Positions 11,487 through 19,271 of a DNA stretch of 64,000 nt are shown here, one piece after another. Made by a program: the position numbers and the translations under genes. Location: NCBI GenBank assembly GCA_019448385.1, contig JAGTXO010000003.1, positions 372,001 through 436,000 on the forward strand, in the 5' to 3' direction. The notes beneath the pieces are model-generated. The model saw only the letters and a program-made list of their open reading frames with translations, made no database searches and was not told where the DNA came from. The first letter of the stretch is position 1; every line of letters begins with the position of its first letter. This stretch comes from Diacronema lutheri. Taxonomy: Eukaryota > Haptophyta > Pavlovophyceae > Pavlovales > Pavlovaceae.

Positions 11487-12375
11487 GCGGCGGGCTCGGA
11501 GGCGGCGGGCTTGGCGGCGGCGGGCTGGGCGGTGGGCTTGGCGGTGGGCTCCGGATGATAGGCGCGATGCTCGGTGGCGGCGGGCTGGGCGGCGGCGGGC
11601 TCGGAGGAGGAGACGGTGGCGGCGGAGATGGCGGCGGCGGGCTCGGAGGAGGTGACGGTGGCGGCGGGCTGGGCGGCGGCGGGCTCGGCGGTGGGCTTGG
11701 CGGCGGGCTTTGTATGATGGGAGCGATGCTCGGCGGCGGCGGGCTTGGCGGCGGTGGGCTTGGTGGCGGGCTTGGCGGTGGCGGGCTTGGTGGCGGTGGG
11801 CTCGGGGGTGGGCTGGGCGGCGGCGGGCTGGGCGGCGGGCTGGGCGGCGGGCTCGGCGGCGGCGGGCTGGGCGGTGGCAGGCTCGGCGGCGGGCTGGGTG
11901 GCGGGCTGCGGATGATAGGTGCGATACTCGGCGGCGGCGGGCTTGGCGGTGGCGGGCTCGGCGGCGGGCTGGGCGGCGGTGGGCTTGGCGGCGGCGGGCT
12001 GGGAGGTGGGCTTGGCGGCGGCGAGTCTGGGAGTTTGCATTTGCCGACGACAAGCTTCTTGCCGTCGGCAAACTTGACGACCTCGGTGCACACGTACGGA
12101 TGGCAGCATGGTTTGAAGATGCTGCACTGCACCTTGCCCGAGACGCACGGCGGAGGGCTTGGCGCCGGCGCGCTGCGCTTGCACTTGTGCACGATCTTCA
12201 CCTTGCCGTTCTTCTTCGTGCGCACGATCGGCACGCACATCGTGGGCGTGCAGCACGGCGGCTTGTTGCCTCCGCAACGTCCGCGTGATTTGCAGCGGCC
12301 CGTCGCTGCTGGTTCGGCGGGGATGTACGCGGCCGTCGCGACGGTGGCGAGCGCGACGAGGACGAGGAAGCGCAT
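11158..12375 (-). CDS. Secreted double-knottin / Ser-Pro stalk protein, copy 3 (short stalk, IAPII motifs)
   Basis: The third array member has 405 residues from the Met at 12375, chosen because it directly starts the signal peptide MRFLVLVALATVATAA; an in-frame Met 15 codons upstream would add charged residues before it. The cysteine modules match copies 1 and 2 with a few changes (CKSRGRCGGNKPPCC, KIVHKC). The stalk is much shorter and is broken five times by SIAPIIRS or SIAPIIQS, where the other copies have this motif once. The motifs space the Ser-Pro blocks at intervals of roughly 30-60 residues. Its 5' flank differs from the other units, so it may be regulated differently. It is an expressed-looking divergent paralogue, not a pseudogene: the frame is intact. 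Confidence 0.88.
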
Positions 12376-12434
12376 TTTCTTCTTGAGACGAGTTTCGCGC
12401 CTTGCCGTCGTCGCCGACACCCCTTTTTTCCTCC

Positions 12435-12435
<1 letters not shown>

Positions 12436-12470
<35 letters not shown>
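12436..12470. repeat. Homopolymer C tract, 35 nt
   Basis: An uninterrupted run of 35 C sits between the start of copy 3 and the stop of the next leftward gene. On the minus strand, the transcribed sense, it is a G run. The length in the assembly may not be exact, because such tracts are hard to sequence. Confidence 0.9.
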
Positions 12471-12481
12471 TTTGTTTTTCT

Positions 12482-13978
12482 TCATTTCAGCAGCCCGAGC
12501 GCCGTGCCGACGCGCGATGCGACGCTGAGCACTGCAAGCGAGAGCGCGCCCGTCTTCAGCGTCGGCTCGGGCACGTCGAAGCCCTCGACGATCAGGCCGT
12601 CGCGCACGCGGTACATGGACGCGCCGCGCGCGAATGGGAGCGGCGTGCCGTCCGCCAGCTCGACGTGCCAGCGCGTGCCCACCAGCTCGCCCGACGCGGC
12701 CACGTCGTCAAGAACGAATCGGACGGAGCCGGGCAGCGCGGCCGCGCACTTGTCGAGATGGCGCGCGAGCGCGTCCCGGCCGACGAACTTGCCCGCGAAG
12801 AGCGTGTCCTCGTACACCACATCGGCCGACGCGCAGTCGACGGCCTCCACCATCGCGCGCCGGTTCCACGCGTCAAAGTAGGCGCGCACGGGCGCGGCCG
12901 GGTCAGACGCGTCGCGCGTCGCGCTCCACGGCAGCCGCACCGGCGCGGCTCGTGCGCGCAGGGGCGCGCGCGCAACTGATGCCGCATTCGGCCGCGCTTG
13001 CTCGCCACCCCCGGCTCTCGACGCGAGGGGTTGGAGCGCGGGCCTGCTCGCGAGGTACCACGCGAGGCCGAAAAAGGGTACGGTCGAGCCAATGGCGGCG
13101 AGGCGGCGTGTCTCAGCGGTGGACGCGCCCGCGCCGCGCCGCGCCAGGTCGTCCGGAATCAGCGCGCCCTGGTACACGGCGAAGACCGCCATGTCGACGA
13201 GGAACGACGAGCCAAGCCGGTCGGCGGAGAGAAGCTCACGCAACGACTCGGTCCGCCTAGCGAGGTCGCCAAACTCCGGCCGGCCGAGCGCGCCCCACGC
13301 GAGCGCGCCGACGCCAAGCGCGCCGAGCACGACGGGCAGCGCGCGCGACTCGGCTGCGCGCTCGACTGCACTCAGCGCGCGCGCGCCGACGCGTTGCGGC
13401 GCTGGCTCGCGCAGCGCGAGGTAGGAGAGGTACACGGGCGCGGTCAGAAATTGCATCGCGAGCAGGAATGGTCCGAACGGACGCGGCTGCGAGCGGCCGT
13501 CGACGAGCAAGCCCGCAAAGAGCGCCGCCCAGATCAGGTCAAAGTTGAAGATTGCCTCGAGGCCCGGGTGCAGCGTCGGCCCAGCGCCGGCGAGCGGCAG
13601 AATCAGCCAAAAGTTGGTCGAGAGCTGGAAGGCCTCGCGCCATGTGGCCGGATCGAGCGTGAGCGCGTTCGGACCCGGAATCGCGTCCGACACGAACACA
13701 AAGTAAACGTACGCCACGAGCGCCGCGACGAGCGCCGGCGTGGAGAAGAGCGGCTGCGACGGCACCGCAATCGGCGCCGCGCTCGGCGACGCTCGTGACG
13801 ACCGCTCGTCGCGCCCATCGTCGGCCACGGCGCGCGGCGCGCAGCGAGACCGCCATGCAAACCTGGGCACGCCCACAACTGACGCCACGCAGCGCACCCG
13901 CGGCGCCAGAGGTGCGCGGGGCGCCACAGGTGCGCGATGCGCCAAGGCGCACGCCACGAGCAAGACGAACGAGACCAT
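12482..13978 (-). CDS. Predicted plastid polytopic membrane protein with C-terminal NTF2/SnoaL-like domain
   Basis: The 498-residue product starts at 13978 because that Met opens a signal peptide ([17 protein letters not shown]) followed by an Arg/Ala/Pro-rich transit-like stretch, the bipartite pattern for a complex plastid. An earlier in-frame Met at 14182 lies inside the divergent neighbour and adds no targeting signal. Membrane segments follow, including [56 protein letters not shown] and [11 protein letters not shown]. The last 120 or so residues ([15 protein letters not shown] to IVEGFDVP) fit the SnoaL-like NTF2 fold: a cone-shaped ligand pocket or dimer module. The membrane part I cannot assign to a named family. 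A role at the thylakoid or envelope is inferred only from targeting. It shares an 82-bp divergent promoter with Trp-tRNA synthetase. Confidence 0.75.
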   Translation of the reverse strand: MVSFVLLVACALAHRAPVAPRAPLAPRVRCVASVVGVPRFAWRSRCAPRAVADDGRDERSSRASPSAAPIAVPSQPLFSTPALVAALVAYVYFVFVSDAIPGPNALTLDPATWREAFQLSTNFWLILPLAGAGPTLHPGLEAIFNFDLIWAALFAGLLVDGRSQPRPFGPFLLAMQFLTAPVYLSYLALREPAPQRVGARALSAVERAAESRALPVVLGALGVGALAWGALGRPEFGDLARRTESLRELLSADRLGSSFLVDMAVFAVYQGALIPDDLARRGAGASTAETRRLAAIGSTVPFFGLAWYLASRPALQPLASRAGGGEQARPNAASVARAPLRARAAPVRLPWSATRDASDPAAPVRAYFDAWNRRAMVEAVDCASADVVYEDTLFAGKFVGRDALARHLDKCAAALPGSVRFVLDDVAASGELVGTRWHVELADGTPLPFARGASMYRVRDGLIVEGFDVPEPTLKTGALSLAVLSVASRVGTALGLLK

Positions 13979-14060
13979 TCGGTCCGCCCGAGAGGATTCG
14001 CCGCTGACTTTCAAAGCAGTTTCGGTGCGTGGCCGCCATCCCACGACACCTTCACGCGGG
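13979..14060. promoter_or_regulatory. Divergent intergenic promoter region, 82 bp
   Basis: Only 82 bp separate the start codons of the minus-strand membrane protein and the plus-strand Trp-tRNA synthetase. The two genes must share promoter DNA or have overlapping 5' leaders. No TATA box is visible. Confidence 0.6.
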
Positions 14061-15284
14061 ATGAGCGCGCCGCTCGTGCCGACAGAGCCGGCAGCGGCGG
14101 ATGCGGCGCCGGCGGCCACGGGGGATGATGACGACGTGGTTGATCCTTTCAATGTCACGTCCGCGTCGAGCACGGGGATCAACTATGATCGGCTGATCGT
14201 CAAGTTTGGCTCGACCGCGATCACCGAGGACATGGTCGCGCGCCTCGAGCGCGTGACGAACATGCGCGCGCACCCATGGATCCGGCGCGGCATCTTCTTC
14301 TCGCACCGCGATCTTGGTTCGATTCTCGACCACGTCGAGCGCGGCGGCCGCATGTACCTGTATACGGGGCGCGGGCCGAGCTCGGAGGCGCTGCACCTCG
14401 GGCACCTCGTGCCGTTCATGTTCACAAAGTACTTGCAGGACGCGTTCAAGTGCCCGCTCGTCATCCAGCTGACGGACGACGAGAAGTTCCTGTGGAAGGA
14501 CCACTCGCTCGCCGAGACGTACCGGCTTGGCAAGGAGAATTGCAAGGACATCATCGCGTGCGGCTTTGACATCAGCCGCACGTTCATCTTCTCGGACTAC
14601 GAGTACGTCGGTCATATGTACCCGAACATCGTGCGGATTCAAAAGACGTTCACCTACTCGACGATCAAGGCCGCGTTCGGCTTCTCCGACTCGGACAACG
14701 TCGGCAAGCACGCGTTCCCTGCGGTGCAAGCCGCGCCGTCCTTCTCGTCCTCCTTCCCGCACATCTTCGGCGCCGACGAGCGTGTGCCATGCCTGATCCC
14801 GTGCGCGATTGACCAGGACCCGTACTTCCGTCTGACGCGCGACGCCGCGCCGAAGCTCGGCTTTCTCAAGCCCGCGCTCGTCCACTCCAAATTCTTCCCG
14901 TCTCTGCACGGCTTCGGCACGAAGATGAGCGCGTCGGACGAGTCGAGTGCCATCTACGTGACGGACACGCCAAAGCAGATCCGGGACAAGATCGTCAAAT
15001 ACGCCTTCTCAGGCGGGCGCGACTCGGTCGAGGAGCACCGCCGGCTTGGCGCCAACCTCGCCGTCGACGTGCCGTTCGCCTACCTGACGTTCTTCCTCTT
15101 TGACGATGAGCGGCTCGAGCGGATCCGCGCGGAGTACTCATCGGGACGGATGCTCACGGGCGAGATCAAGGCGGAGCTCGTCGGCGTGCTGCAGCCCCTT
15201 GTCGCGGCGCACCAGCGCGCGCGCCTCGCCGCGACCGACGAGGCAGTGCGCACCTTCATGTCTGTGCGCAAGCTCGACGTCTAG
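14061..15284 (+). CDS. WARS1: Tryptophan--tRNA ligase, eukaryotic cytosolic type
   Basis: This class Ic synthetase charges tRNA-Trp. The 407-residue product starts at 14061; the reading frame is open further upstream but that extension overlaps the divergent gene and has no conserved content. The Rossmann fold carries the HIGH-type motif in [14 protein letters not shown] and the KMSKS-type loop KMSAS, as in the archaeal/eukaryotic WARS branch. Other eukaryotic-type blocks include [23 protein letters not shown] and [15 protein letters not shown]. The N-terminus is short, without the WHEP domain found in animals, and shows no targeting signal, so a cytosolic enzyme is expected. Identification is very secure. 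Confidence 0.97.
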   Translation: MSAPLVPTEPAAADAAPAATGDDDDVVDPFNVTSASSTGINYDRLIVKFGSTAITEDMVARLERVTNMRAHPWIRRGIFFSHRDLGSILDHVERGGRMYLYTGRGPSSEALHLGHLVPFMFTKYLQDAFKCPLVIQLTDDEKFLWKDHSLAETYRLGKENCKDIIACGFDISRTFIFSDYEYVGHMYPNIVRIQKTFTYSTIKAAFGFSDSDNVGKHAFPAVQAAPSFSSSFPHIFGADERVPCLIPCAIDQDPYFRLTRDAAPKLGFLKPALVHSKFFPSLHGFGTKMSASDESSAIYVTDTPKQIRDKIVKYAFSGGRDSVEEHRRLGANLAVDVPFAYLTFFLFDDERLERIRAEYSSGRMLTGEIKAELVGVLQPLVAAHQRARLAATDEAVRTFMSVRKLDV

Positions 15285-15440
15285 CAGTCAGTGGAGCCTG
15301 AATGGCCCCACTCCTTGCCGTCCCTCGCGTTCACCGCGCAGGTGGCACGCCTGCGCCTGCAGAGGCGCGCGCGTCTCCGGCTGCAGCACAGGCGGGCACG
15401 GCTTGGGCTTGGGCACAATGTCTCTGACATTTCGCACAGC

Positions 15441-15983
15441 TCACAGCTCCTCCTTTCCCTCCTTCCCATCAGCGTTGAAATCACCCAGGTCTCCCCGCTT
15501 CAGCATGTCGTCGAGATCTCCCGGCCGGAAGACCTGATGGTCGCGCCAGACGCGCGGGAGCATCGCGCGAGCGGACGCGCGCTGACGCGAGCGTGAGTGC
15601 AGGCAGCAGGGCGCACCGCGAGGGTGCGCCTCGCGCGGGCGGCGGACCTTGATATTGTCCATGCCTGGCATGCCCTTGAGACTTGCAAGGATGTCGTCGA
15701 TAGACTTCTCCTTGCCATCGTCAGCGGAGGCACCGCTCTTCCCCTTGGCTTTGTGCGCCGTCGGCTGCTGCTCCTCGGGAAGGTCAGGCAGGTCTACTGA
15801 CTGCTCGCACATCTGCACAAAGTCAGCTTTCTCCGCGCAGCCCTCGCACTTCTTGCCCTTGCGCGCGAGGAACTGCTTGAGCTCCTTGCTCTTCATCGAG
15901 CCGCAGTCCACCTCATTCGCGGCCGCACACCCGAGCAGCGCGAGCAGCGCGACGCTCGCGCATTTCCGCACCGCCATGGGCAT
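15441..15983 (-). CDS. MANF/CDNF-type SAP-domain protein of the ER (KEEL tail)
   Basis: This is a small secretory-pathway protein. A signal peptide (VALLALLGCAAA) follows the start at 15983, with an equally good Met at 15977. A single helical SAP-like module follows, KSKELKQFLARKGKKCEGC, matching the C-terminal half of animal MANF/CDNF including its CxxC (CEGC). A linker and a helical tail end in KEEL, an HDEL-like ER-retrieval signal. A 114-nt in-frame intron (15647-15534, GTCCGC to CAG) is likely, joining DNIK to VFRPG; retained, it would add 38 Arg-rich residues. Spliced length is about 143 from this start. Animal MANF also has an N-terminal saposin-like domain, which is absent here. An ER-stress or chaperone role is inferred. 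The gene is convergent with Trp-tRNA synthetase. Confidence 0.75.
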   Translation of the reverse strand: MPMAVRKCASVALLALLGCAAANEVDCGSMKSKELKQFLARKGKKCEGCAEKADFVQMCEQSVDLPDLPEEQQPTAHKAKGKSGASADDGKEKSIDDILASLKGMPGMDNIKVRRPREAHPRGAPCCLHSRSRQRASARAMLPRVWRDHQVFRPGDLDDMLKRGDLGDFNADGKEGKEEL

Positions 15984-16116
15984 GTGGTTGTAAAGTCGTT
16001 CGTGAAGCGCCACCCTTTCATTATGGGTACACATCTATCAGAATCCCCATAACTGGACGGACAGGTGCAGTCTTTGGTACTATGGGTATGAGTTAACGGC
16101 GTTTTTTTTTATTAAC

Positions 16117-16320
16117 ACTAACGACGCTTACAGGCGGGTCAGCAGGAGGGGCGCGCACGGGGCCGAGGCTGGACAAACGGAGCGAGCGAAAGGGCGCACG
16201 CAACATCAGGCCGAAATCAGGGCGTCGACCCTGTGCACGCCGGCAGCGGGAACGGCCGGGACGGCAAGGACGTGGCAAGACGCGTCATGGGCGGACACCC
16301 ACACACGCCTAGCCACCCCT
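16117..16320 (-). repeat. Dispersed repeat, copy A (204 bp)
   Basis: Read on the minus strand this segment matches 53940-54114 on the plus strand almost base for base, apart from one block of about 29 nt present only here (around 16136-16165). The match starts at AGGGGTGGCTAGGCGTGTG and ends at TAAGCGTCGTTAGT. It has no open frame of note. The other copy lies inside a terminal-inverted-repeat element, so this is probably a relic of the same mobile family. Confidence 0.85.
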
Positions 16321-16327
16321 TTTTTTT

Positions 16328-16348
16328 GGGGGGGGGGGGGGGGGGGGG
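16328..16348. repeat. Homopolymer G tract, 21 nt
   Basis: A run of 21 G, preceded by a T run, lies directly beside the end of dispersed repeat copy A. Confidence 0.85.
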
Positions 16349-16441
16349 CGGGGGGCGGGGTTTGGGATGGCTGCGGGTGGATCGACCCCTCGTAGCCACA
16401 GTCGGCTAAGGGGTACTAAGGGTCGCCGGTGAACAAATATG

Positions 16442-16484
16442 GCGCGCACTCCTCTTCTGACGACCCAAGAAGAGGAGTGCGCGC
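16442..16484. other. Perfect 17-bp inverted repeat with 9-nt loop
   Basis: The arms GCGCGCACTCCTCTTCT and AGAAGAGGAGTGCGCGC are exact reverse complements separated by GACGACCCA. Such a stem would be very stable as RNA or cruciform DNA. It lies in a gene-free stretch roughly 600 bp downstream of the CXXC gene's stop. Confidence 0.85.
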
Positions 16485-17079
16485 GCCGCGCGGTGAGCGT
16501 GAGCGAACAACGGAAGCTGCTTGGTGAAGGATGGACAAGTGGGCTTTTCACGGCGACGTGGAATCGCGACGCTCGCAGCCACCGTTGCGGCGCGGCGCGG
16601 CGCGGCTCGGCGCGGCGCGGCTCGGCGCGCGCGCTGCGTGGCTCGAGCCGCGCCGCGCGCAGCCGGCCGCGCAGGCGGGCCCTCGCGCGCAGCGCGATTG
16701 CGCAGATGCGGAAATAGCGTCGCTCGGGGCCGCACTCGTCGGCCACATCGTGCTCGCTCGCCGAGCAACAGAGCGCGCGCTCGCGCGCGCGCGATCGTTG
16801 CGCACGCCATGGTCGGGCCGCCGGAGTCCGGGCCACCAGAGTCCGATCGCCAGAGGCTGCGTTGCGAGCAGCACGGCAGCTCAAGCGCTTGGCCGTACGT
16901 GTGGGTGCGCGCGCAGAGGCGCGCTGCGCATGGCGGCGCCGAGCCGCGAGGCGTAAGGCTCCGTGGCAGCCGCTCGGCGCGGCAGCGAGGCGGGGGCTAC
17001 CCCTCGCTGACCGGTGGGCGGAGCGCACGGCTCGCGGCACGCACGGTGAGCGCGGCCACCCGACGCGCCGGCGCGCGCC

Positions 17080-17862
17080 TCAAATGATCGGGCCGGGCAT
17101 CGGTTGCGGCCCTGGCGGCGTGCCTTTGAAGAGCGAGACGGGCTGGCGGAGCGGCAGCCCGCGCACATTTGGCGAGAGGCACTTGCGGCCAGTGCACGCC
17201 TGCTTCTTGATGCCCGGCCCGCCAAACTTGGGCTTGTCCATGCAGTTGGTGCACTTGCCACAGTCTGGCCGCAGGCAGTTGGCGCACGTGCCGCAGCGCG
17301 AGCCGCGCAGCTTTTTGGTGCGGCCGTCCTCGTCCTCGTCGTCGTCCGAATCGCGCTCCATGTGCTCGGCGTGCTCGTCGGGCGTGCGCTTGGTGCCGGT
17401 GAGCGTGCTAAGCACCTCGGCGGCCTCGCGGCCCGTCGGTGAAAGCGCCACGTCGTCGAAAAAGTGCGCGCCGCTCGGCCCTCCCGCCGCGTCGGGCAAC
17501 GGCATCGGCGGCACGTGGATGAGCTGCCGAGATGGGCCATGCATCGGCGAAAGGTCCGTCATGTCGGGCGAGAGCGGCGTAGCGGGCAGCGCGGCGGAGG
17601 GGGCGGAGCGGCCGGACGAGGGCGCCGTGCTTTCCCGCCCGCCTGCGCCACCCGCGTTCGTTGGTCGCCGGTCCTCTGACATGGGCGTCGGGCGATCGGC
17701 AGCGGAGGCTGGCTCGGGCGGCGCGTACGCGCGCCGCCCGGACGGCGCGGGCGCGAGACCGTCGGTGGGCGTGGTCATCGCGTCGGCCGAGCCGCGTCGG
17801 TGCGCGGCGAGGCCCTGCGCCTCCGCCTCATCGGAGCCGCGCTGCTCGACGCGGCGGGCCAT
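17080..17862 (-). CDS. CXXC zinc-finger protein (CpG-DNA binding)
   Basis: The 260-residue, mostly disordered protein ends in one zf-CXXC domain of the MLL1/CFP1/DNMT1 type. Cysteines are in CGTCANCLRPDCGKCTNC, then the KFGG motif and the closing C-x4-C of QACTGRKC. That domain binds unmethylated CpG through its KFGG-side loop. The N-terminal two thirds are Pro/Ser/Ala-rich with an acidic run (DSDDDEDEDG) followed by a basic KKLRG that could be a nuclear signal. No PHD, SET, methyltransferase or F-box domain is fused, so it probably acts as an adaptor in a chromatin complex. In so CpG-rich a genome, the target choice is of interest. Its start lies 135 bp from the divergent RsmI gene. Confidence 0.85.
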   Translation of the reverse strand: MARRVEQRGSDEAEAQGLAAHRRGSADAMTTPTDGLAPAPSGRRAYAPPEPASAADRPTPMSEDRRPTNAGGAGGRESTAPSSGRSAPSAALPATPLSPDMTDLSPMHGPSRQLIHVPPMPLPDAAGGPSGAHFFDDVALSPTGREAAEVLSTLTGTKRTPDEHAEHMERDSDDDEDEDGRTKKLRGSRCGTCANCLRPDCGKCTNCMDKPKFGGPGIKKQACTGRKCLSPNVRGLPLRQPVSLFKGTPPGPQPMPGPII

Positions 17863-17957
17863 CGGTGCTGTGGTGGGCAGCCGATGAGAGCCCTCTCGGG
17901 AACACGGCGGCCGCCCAAAACTGCTGTGAAGAAGCTCGGCGTTTTTCGACGCCGCGC

Positions 17958-17970
17958 ATTATACTATTTT
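17958..17970 (+). promoter_or_regulatory. TATA-like box upstream of the RsmI-type gene
   Basis: ATTATACTATTTT is an isolated AT-rich patch about 30-40 nt before the ATG at 17998. It is the clearest TATA-like element in the window, but the short distance means the transcript leader would be only a few bases long. Confidence 0.4.
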
Positions 17971-17997
17971 GCGGTTTTCCTCTTTGGGGGCGCAACG

Positions 17998-19182
17998 ATG
18001 GCGGCGATCGCGCGAACATCGGCCGCTGTGTGGGTCGCGGTTGTGGTGGGGGCGCGGTTTGCGAGCGGCCGCGGCGTGCCGGGTGGGCTCGGCGCACGTC
18101 GTGCGAGCGCACGGCGTGTCAGTGCGCCCGCCCGCGCGCGCGCGCGCGCTGCCGCGCCGGCGGGCGCGGCGGGCGCGGCGGGCGCGTACGGCGGCGTGCG
18201 CGCCGCGGCGCGCGGCACGGTCTACTTTGTCGCGACGCCGATCGGTCACCTCGACGACATCACGCTGCGCGCGCTGCGAGTCCTTCGCGACGCTGACGTG
18301 ATCGCCGCTGAGGACACGCGCCGCACGGGCGTGCTGCTCGCGCACCACGGGATCAGCGCCAAGAAGCTGGTCTCGCACCACGAGCACAACGCGCACGCGA
18401 GCGTGCCCGAGCTGGTGCGCCGCGCGCGCGACGAGGGCGAGGCGATCGCCCTCGTCTCCGACGCGGGCACGCCCGGCATCTCCGACCCGGGCGCGCGGCT
18501 CGCCGCCGCGTGCGTCGAGGCGGGCGTGCCGGTCGTCCCGCTGCCGGGCGCGTGCGCGGCGGTCGCAGCGCTCTCGGTGGCGGGCGCGTTGGGCGAGTGG
18601 GTCTTCTTCGGCTTTGTGCCCGCCACCGGCGCCGAGCGCCGGCGCGCGCTCGCGCGCGTCGCCGCCGAGCCGCGTGCGTGCGTGCTTTACGAGGCGCCGC
18701 ACCGGCTGCTCTCGACGCTCAGCGGCCTGGCCGCGCGCGGCGACGGCGGCGACGGCGGCGACGGCGAGAGCGGCGGCGGCGGTGGCGGCGGTGGCGACGG
18801 CGCCGCGCGCGGCGCGCGCGCAGGCGCGCGCGGCGTGCTGTGCGCGCGCGAGCTGACCAAGCTGCACGAGGAGCTCTTCCGCGGCACGCTCGACGGCGCG
18901 CTCGCGCACTACGCCGACGGCGGCGCAGGCGTGCTGCGCGGCGAGTTCACCCTCGTGCTGCTACCCGACGCGGCGCTCGCGGCGCGCGGCGAGGCGGACG
19001 CGGACGAGGCGCGCGACCGGCTTGCCGGCGCGCTGCTCGCTGAGCACGCCGCTGCGGGCGCGCGGCTGTCGGCGGCCGTGCGCGACGTGTGCGAGCGCAC
19101 GGGCGCGCCGAAGCGCGAAGTGTACGCGCGCGCCCTCGCGCTGTGGGGCAAGTCGCCGCCGGCAGCACACGAGGGCGCGTAG
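17998..19182 (+). CDS. rsmI: RsmI-type rRNA (cytidine-2'-O)-methyltransferase, organelle-targeted
   Basis: This SAM-dependent tetrapyrrole-methylase-fold enzyme 2'-O-methylates C1402 of bacterial-type 16S rRNA. Motifs are VYFVATPIGHLDDITLRAL (start of fold), AAEDTRRTGVLL, SDAGTPGISDPG, PLPGACAAV and VLYEAPHRL, all in RsmI order; the C-terminal helical region is present. A low-complexity Gly/Asp/Ala insertion of about 30 residues (near 18742-18830) is not usual in the family. The first 60 residues form a hydrophobic segment (SAAVWVAVVVGARF) then an Ala/Arg-rich stretch, consistent with a signal peptide plus transit peptide, so the substrate is probably plastid 16S rRNA. The start at 17998 was chosen for that leader and for the TATA-like box just upstream. 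Length is 394 residues. Confidence 0.92.
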   Translation: MAAIARTSAAVWVAVVVGARFASGRGVPGGLGARRASARRVSAPARARARAAAPAGAAGAAGAYGGVRAAARGTVYFVATPIGHLDDITLRALRVLRDADVIAAEDTRRTGVLLAHHGISAKKLVSHHEHNAHASVPELVRRARDEGEAIALVSDAGTPGISDPGARLAAACVEAGVPVVPLPGACAAVAALSVAGALGEWVFFGFVPATGAERRRALARVAAEPRACVLYEAPHRLLSTLSGLAARGDGGDGGDGESGGGGGGGGDGAARGARAGARGVLCARELTKLHEELFRGTLDGALAHYADGGAGVLRGEFTLVLLPDAALAARGEADADEARDRLAGALLAEHAAAGARLSAAVRDVCERTGAPKREVYARALALWGKSPPAAHEGA

Positions 19183-19271
19183 ATGCAAACTTGACATGTT
19201 TTCTGTCATGCGTTTTGCTCCCAAAAGGGGTACCCCCATAGTTCCATAGGACCGGTACTTTAACCGCACAC

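Larger units (their letters stand above)
3412..12375 (-). repeat. Tandem array of three gene-bearing units (period about 3.5 kb)
   Basis: Three head-to-tail units each carry one knottin-stalk gene plus flanking DNA: unit 1 about 3412-6833, unit 2 about 6834-10397, unit 3 from about 10398. Units 1 and 2 are offset by 3522-3564 nt; the 42-nt change in offset is exactly one 14-residue stalk repeat. Units 2 and 3 stay offset by 3564 nt through their shared 3' flank. Even non-coding DNA is almost letter-for-letter identical, for example 6284-6889 against 9848-10453. This argues for recent duplication or ongoing homogenisation. Units 2 and 3 share about 100 nt (near 6891-7010 and 10455-10574) absent from unit 1. 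Unit 3 has a much shorter stalk and a diverged 5' flank, so it is probably the older end of the array. Confidence 0.93.
15984..17079. other. Intergenic region with repeat, G tract and hairpin
   Basis: No protein-coding gene is supported here. The region contains a dispersed repeat copy (16117-16320), a T8-G21 run (about 16320-16348), a perfect hairpin (16442-16484) and GCGGCGCGGCTCG-type simple repeats (about 16578-16640). The T10 run at 16102-16110 and nearby AT-rich DNA could belong to the promoter of the MANF-like gene. Confidence 0.6.

Noticed and set aside
13740-14060. N-terminal extension of Trp-tRNA synthetase
   Set aside because: The open frame overlaps the divergent plastid-membrane-protein gene's signal peptide and shows no conserved or targeting sequence.
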